A stretch of 26,913 bases of DNA, from NCBI GenBank assembly GCA_041650595.1, contig JBAZKW010000021.1, positions 1 through 26,913 of the forward strand, written 5' to 3'. Under the pieces are notes generated by a model, which made no database searches, was not told the DNA's origin, and worked only from the letters and a program-made list of their open reading frames with translations. The DNA comes from CALFCX01 sp041650595 (GTDB taxonomy: Bacteria > Margulisbacteria > WOR-1 > JAKLHX01). Positions 22,786-26,913 of this stretch are shown piece after piece; positions within the stretch are counted from its first letter, which is position 1; each line of letters begins with the position of its first letter. Made by a program: the position numbers and the translations under genes.

Positions 22786-24930
22786 CTAATTTTTAATTAC
22801 TTTCCTTTCCATCCTAAAGAGATCTTTCATCCCGTTTCCGAGCGCTTTAACTTCGATCGTATTTATTCCTGTTGCAAGAGGAATAGTCTCTGCAAATGAT
22901 GCCGCGCCTTTTTCAAGCTTTAACCTCTTTCCGTTTATGGCGATGTCTTTTACTTCGGCGCTGGTTATTTTTCCGGATGCTATCACCGCATTATATGAGG
23001 TCCTTATTTCCCGGTCCGGCAGAGGAACGAAATCGACGTATTTGGCTTCCGCGGTCACGGCCTCTTTAGAGACCGGCAGACTGAAAACCGCTTCAATGGA
23101 TGCCTGAATGAGCGGGGTTTTGGAAAGCATATAGGCGACTTCTCCGCGTGTGATATTCTTGTTCGGTTCAAGGCCCAGGCCTATTATGTAGCTAAGCATG
23201 CCTTTTTTCTTGGCATAAACAATGTCCTTTATTGCCCAGTTATCTGCTGCGACATCGGTATACGGGGAGAAAGTCACTTCTTCTAAACTGGCACTTGAAA
23301 ACCTGGAAATTATTACAGCAGCTTCCGCTCTTGACACATTTTTGGACGGCTTAAATGAACCATCGGGATATCCCTTGACCAGACCTTCTTTTGCGGCAAC
23401 CGACGCAAATCCCGCTGCCCAATTGCTTGCAGGCATATCAGTGAACGGTTTTTTGGAAAGCGGCGCAATTGGATATCCTTTTGCTTTTACCAAAAGCGTT
23501 ACGAGCTCTGCCCTGTTTATGTTCTGTTCCGGTTTGAACGAACCGTCGGAATATCCTTTCATCAGACCTAATTTGTTTAGATATGTAATAGGGTCTTTAG
23601 CAAAATAATCCCCTTTTACGTCCTTTATGGCATGAGCTCTTAGTATGTTGAGCGTAGAAACAACCGAGCCGGTCTCAGGGGAAGCTATCCGGGCTTCTAC
23701 TTTGATAACATTTGCTCCATCTTCCAGACTGGGCCAGAATGCCTCAAAAGAATTTCCGGTCACAAGAGGCATCACATCTTTTCCGTTTATTTTTACCCGG
23801 GAGATTTTGTGCGCGTTCTCGACAACGGCATATATCTTTATTGCTTCGTCCGTTACGGAAGTTTTGTCGGCAGGTGACAATATCTTAAGGACATAATCGC
23901 CTTTTTTCTTTGCGTTTTTAGGTTTTTCCGGGTCCGGTGCGTAAGACAGCGAAAATATATGGCTGTTGTTCGCGCTTACGGGATCGGCCTTGTAGGCGTA
24001 ATCAAAACGGAACTGGGACTGTTCAAGCCCTATGCCGTAATTAAAGCCGGAGTCAGAACTCTGGTCATATCCGAGCCGCAAAGCGATTGTCTGTACGGGT
24101 TTCCATTCCAGGCCTGCCCGAAAGAACATACCGTTGGACGAAGAAAGGACATTTCTTGGCAGCTCCATATCGAGAGCTCCGACGATATCATGTTCTCCAA
24201 GACGGTCTTCAAGGAGTGAGTTTTTGCCAGCTAAATGTACCTGACCGCCAATATTTATGGCGCCGCCCAAGCTGTCGTTTGCCGAAGAAGCGCCGTTCCA
24301 GGAAAGAGGAGAGGATAACAGATTCTGGTATGAAAATCCTGCGGACAACCAAGGCAGGTCTTCAGGGCAGTACAACGCTCCAAGGTCCAGGTCCATGGCT
24401 GTTCCTCTCGAAGAGCTGTATGGTCCTGAAATAGATTGATTGTAAGTTTTGAGCCCTACGCCCAGGGACAAATCTCCGTGAAATTCCACTCTCTTTGAGT
24501 AGGAGAGCATAAGTACGCTGTTGTCGTAGCCGATCGCTTCGGATGAGGGATCGAGGATTATCCTTCCGGTTACAGACGGTTCTCTTACGGTGGGGAATGA
24601 ATTGGCCGTACTAAGCCCGACAAAACCTATTCCTATAGTGCCGAAATCAGTCTTAAATGAGCCCGCGGCGGTGGTTTGATGAACATCTCCTAAGAGATTG
24701 CTTGATGTTCCGGAGATCTGCCAGTTTTTGGAAAAATCCAGCGAAGCTGGGTTTGAAAATATGTTGTTAGGATCGGCTTTATCGGCCAGAGTTGCCCGTC
24801 CCATTCCTATTTGGCGTGCTCCAAAAGCATAAAGCGAAGGATTGAGCGTGGTGCCGGCATATACAATAATCCACTGAGTACAGACAAATACTACAGTCAG
24901 AATTATTTTGCAAACGTTTTTTTCTATCAT
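22786..24930 (-). CDS. PorV/UPF0164-like outer-membrane barrel fused to three SLH domains
   Basis: A 714-aa exported protein. Signal peptide 1-25. Residues about 26-335 are alternating beta strands opening with LNPSLYAFGARQIGMGRATLADKADPN in PorV/UPF0164 style (FadL-like barrel). An Ig-like domain (345-432) precedes three SLH repeats (about 435-488, 495-548 and 557-608; motifs GYSDGSFKPEQNINRAE and GYPDGSFKPSKNVSRAE). A second Ig-like domain resembling the first (INGK ... GINTIEVKA) closes at 610-714. SLH domains bind peptidoglycan-linked polymers, so it would staple the outer membrane to the wall. It starts 3 bases after the upstream gene; a weak AT-rich hairpin (22762-22792) follows. Confidence 0.85.
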   Translation of the reverse strand: MIEKNVCKIILTVVFVCTQWIIVYAGTTLNPSLYAFGARQIGMGRATLADKADPNNIFSNPASLDFSKNWQISGTSSNLLGDVHQTTAAGSFKTDFGTIGIGFVGLSTANSFPTVREPSVTGRIILDPSSEAIGYDNSVLMLSYSKRVEFHGDLSLGVGLKTYNQSISGPYSSSRGTAMDLDLGALYCPEDLPWLSAGFSYQNLLSSPLSWNGASSANDSLGGAINIGGQVHLAGKNSLLEDRLGEHDIVGALDMELPRNVLSSSNGMFFRAGLEWKPVQTIALRLGYDQSSDSGFNYGIGLEQSQFRFDYAYKADPVSANNSHIFSLSYAPDPEKPKNAKKKGDYVLKILSPADKTSVTDEAIKIYAVVENAHKISRVKINGKDVMPLVTGNSFEAFWPSLEDGANVIKVEARIASPETGSVVSTLNILRAHAIKDVKGDYFAKDPITYLNKLGLMKGYSDGSFKPEQNINRAELVTLLVKAKGYPIAPLSKKPFTDMPASNWAAGFASVAAKEGLVKGYPDGSFKPSKNVSRAEAAVIISRFSSASLEEVTFSPYTDVAADNWAIKDIVYAKKKGMLSYIIGLGLEPNKNITRGEVAYMLSKTPLIQASIEAVFSLPVSKEAVTAEAKYVDFVPLPDREIRTSYNAVIASGKITSAEVKDIAINGKRLKLEKGAASFAETIPLATGINTIEVKALGNGMKDLFRMERKVIKN

Positions 24931-24933
24931 CTA

Positions 24934-25641
24934 TTACCTTTTAAGCGCGACCATTTTTCCTTTTCCGGTCACGGCTCCGTCGGCTATGATCAGATATGCA
25001 TACATTCCGTTGCCGACTGTCTGGCCGCTGCCGGTTGTACCGTCCCAGAACACTTCGTTGTACCCGGCTGAGCCGCCGGAAGTACCGGCTGAGCGGACTA
25101 TTTTTATCAAATTATCGCCTGCTAAGTCGTAAATATTAATGCTGATGCTCGAGTTTTTGGTCAGGTAGTAGGAAATGTATGTGCCGGATGACGGATCAAA
25201 AGGATTAGGATAATTAAGCGGATTTCCCTGTAGACTGACAGCAGCTGTTCCAAGGATCCTTAATCCCGTAGCTTCAAATGAAGCCGGTTCCCCGGAAAAG
25301 TTATTGGCGTAGGAAAATATTACATAAGTGCCATCATCAAAAGCGGATGTTGGTTTGTAATATATCCTACATTCGGTGGAAGATATTATATCCTTGGTAA
25401 AATCAGTTACTTCAGTAGTTGCAGATCCTCTACTGTATGCCATTCTTATGGAAGTGGCATCCAGGGAGGATGTTCCGATTATCCGCACCTCAATTGAAGG
25501 AGTTGAAGAGATCGTGTCGTTGTTTTGCGCTCTTATCCCGTTTATATACAGTTCAAAATCCGGAGGCACGGCCGCAAAACAGACCGCTCCCGCGGACAAG
25601 AATATCAAAGTTAAGCACAATGCCAAGACAGCCCGTTTCAT
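24934..25641 (-). CDS. Secreted protein with a FlgD/T9SS-type C-terminal domain
   Basis: A 235-aa exported protein. Signal peptide 1-23 (LSAGAVCFA, then AVPPD). An Ig-like beta domain (about 27-130). The C-terminal domain (about 140-235) follows the FlgD-like / type IX sorting-domain pattern: NYPNPFDPSSGT, SINIYDLAGDNL, VFWDGTTGSGQTVGNGMYAYLI and a terminal GKGKMVALKR. In type IX systems such ends are cleaved after export; here no Por machinery is visible, so cell-surface anchoring is an inference. AGGAG precedes the ATG. It lies 10 bases after the barrel gene and 3 bases before the SLH fusion, forming one operon. Confidence 0.8.
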   Translation of the reverse strand: MKRAVLALCLTLIFLSAGAVCFAAVPPDFELYINGIRAQNNDTISSTPSIEVRIIGTSSLDATSIRMAYSRGSATTEVTDFTKDIISSTECRIYYKPTSAFDDGTYVIFSYANNFSGEPASFEATGLRILGTAAVSLQGNPLNYPNPFDPSSGTYISYYLTKNSSISINIYDLAGDNLIKIVRSAGTSGGSAGYNEVFWDGTTGSGQTVGNGMYAYLIIADGAVTGKGKMVALKR

Positions 25642-25651
25642 GACTTTTCTC

Positions 25652-26913
25652 CTAAAATCTCAAACTTACTGCAAGGGTCTGGTTCCATTTTATGTCCGCG
25701 GCAGTGAATGTATCAAACATCTTGTCAGTGGTCACTCCCTTGCTCTTTAGTGTCGCAAGAGTGCCGGGAATATCCGCTGCGGCGGTGTATGAGAACTTCC
25801 AGTTGTCCTTGCCGGTGTATAGCGTCCAAAACAGCGGCTTGGAAATATTCGTATAGAGCAGATCAACGGAATAGAGACTAATCGCCGACAGGGCATCTAT
25901 ACCGAAAGCAAAGCCGGTTTTGGCACCTGATATCTCAGTTAGCAGCCCCAGGTCAAGTTTGGCGGGAAGAAAGGGTATCCTTTTGTGAAAGGTGCTGTCT
26001 ATCTTGGCCTGTACCTGGGCATTGTCAGCGGAAGGTTTGGAAACAACTCCGATACCGCCCCTGAGCCAAAGCGGCAGCTTAAAAACCTGCATTTCCGATC
26101 CGAGCCGGAGAACATTTATATTGCTTACTCCGACATCCACTTTGCTTCCCGCGGAATCAACGATCTGTATGATCAAGGGATTTGATCTTATCTCATAGTC
26201 GAGCGCTATGAGAAAAGGTTTTGTGATATGCATTCCGTATCTCAGTTTTTTTGGAAGTTCGTATGCCTGTGAGTCTGCCATGTAGAGGCCCTGGCCGTTT
26301 GAAAAAATAAAGTCCGTAGATCCCGAAGTAAAAGGAGACCAGTTTGTTCCCATTACCGGGTCTATATTCGGGGTTTGCGAGCTGAACCTGTGATTGGCAT
26401 AGTAGGATATGCCTTTTCCTTTCATGTCCAAAATCGCTCCGCCAAAGTTTTCGGCGACCAGGCTCAAAGAACACCAGGGTTGCGGGTCCCACAACAAGCC
26501 CAGGTCCTGCCTTACGCACGAGCCGGAGTATATTCCCGACCATTTGCCGTCCATTACAACTTCGCCTTCGGGTACGGAGATAACACTTTCTTTATATCCG
26601 GTTTGCGCGCCGTAGAGTGCAGGGTCCAGTGTCCAGGCGGCGACATCGAGCGGATCATTAGGATCGAAATTAGGAGTGTAAAAAGGCATATTGGAAGCGC
26701 TTGCGCTCACAATAGCTTTTACCGAATTGTCGAATTCAGACTGGACATTTATGGGCGTAAGATTTAGGCCTGCCGAGAACTGTCCGTATTTAACTGCGCC
26801 AGTTATTGTCATGGAATTCCGGAGAGAGATGCTGTTCCTCAAAGAGGACCTTGCCGTTGCGGGCAGTACCAGGTTCTGTTTCAAAAATCCGTTCCAGACT
26901 TTGTCAGAAGTAG
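25652..26913 (-). CDS. Outer-membrane beta-barrel protein, N-terminus outside the window
   Basis: The frame is open to the right edge; the first complete codons read TSDKVWNGFLKQNLVL, so the internal TTG near 26884 is not the start. About 420 residues are visible, dominated by amphipathic beta strands (LRYGMHITKPFLIALDYEIRS, KLDLGLLTEISG), and the chain ends LAVSLRF. A C-terminal Phe is the usual BAM recognition signature for barrel insertion. The layout resembles the PorV/UPF0164 group in its neighbour, but the diagnostic N-terminus is missing. It is the first visible gene of the minus-strand envelope operon. Confidence 0.75.
   Translation of the reverse strand, partial: TSDKVWNGFLKQNLVLPATARSSLRNSISLRNSMTITGAVKYGQFSAGLNLTPINVQSEFDNSVKAIVSASASNMPFYTPNFDPNDPLDVAAWTLDPALYGAQTGYKESVISVPEGEVVMDGKWSGIYSGSCVRQDLGLLWDPQPWCSLSLVAENFGGAILDMKGKGISYYANHRFSSQTPNIDPVMGTNWSPFTSGSTDFIFSNGQGLYMADSQAYELPKKLRYGMHITKPFLIALDYEIRSNPLIIQIVDSAGSKVDVGVSNINVLRLGSEMQVFKLPLWLRGGIGVVSKPSADNAQVQAKIDSTFHKRIPFLPAKLDLGLLTEISGAKTGFAFGIDALSAISLYSVDLLYTNISKPLFWTLYTGKDNWKFSYTAAADIPGTLATLKSKGVTTDKMFDTFTAADIKWNQTLAVSLRF

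Noticed and set aside
1..26913. CRISPR array, tRNA or rRNA genes, transposase or phage modules
   Set aside because: No regularly spaced repeats, cloverleaf-like genes, rRNA words or recombinase motifs were seen on either strand by reading; a dedicated scan was not possible.

Overview
The window looks like chromosomal DNA of an uncultured diderm (Gram-negative-type) bacterium. It uses the standard bacterial code: TGA is a genuine stop, for example in the prfA/prmC overlap. Base composition is moderate. The evidence for an outer membrane is a beta-barrel ending in Phe, a PorV/UPF0164-like barrel fused to SLH domains, and a T9SS/FlgD-type C-terminal domain. This mixture, with several orphan proteins and short palindromic intergenic repeats, resembles candidate lineages near Cyanobacteria (Margulisbacteria/Saganbacteria type). 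That placement is an impression, not a phylogenetic result.

Layout. 1-3.2 kb: the tail of an unknown gene, rmuC, and a 615-aa pentapeptide-repeat protein with 86 repeats in one unbroken register. 3.2-6.7 kb: an accessory-looking run with a GTG-started TIM barrel carrying an endonuclease IV-like nine-ligand pattern, an unknown 155-aa protein, an aldose 1-epimerase-like protein and a helical-repeat protein. 6.8-9.4 kb: an OsmC-family protein converges on rpmE-prfA-prmC (ribosomal protein L31, release factor 1 and its methyltransferase), which is read on the minus strand. A palindromic repeat at their junction supplies the last codons of prmC. 9.4-11.6 kb: two orphan proteins, one built of 14-residue coiled-coil repeats, separated by repeat-like DNA.

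11.6-18.3 kb: after a GC-rich structured block and a perfect hairpin comes a likely operon. It holds asd, a two-TM RCK potassium-channel-like protein, a DUF2148 protein, cysE, cysS and serS, followed by two small orphan genes (82 and 59 aa). The operon covers aspartate-family and cysteine precursor synthesis plus cysteine and serine tRNA charging. The channel is the oddest gene here: its filter reads TVSYLD rather than TVGYGD, and it has an internal ATG with a strong Shine-Dalgarno sequence exactly at the start of the RCK domain.

18.4-22.8 kb: comEA-comEC (DNA uptake), an orphan minus-strand gene overlapping the comEC 3' end, and coaE. 22.8-26.9 kb: a minus-strand envelope operon encoding a truncated outer-membrane barrel, a secreted protein with a T9SS/FlgD-like C-terminus, and the barrel-SLH fusion. 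No rRNA, tRNA, CRISPR array, transposase or phage gene was recognised.
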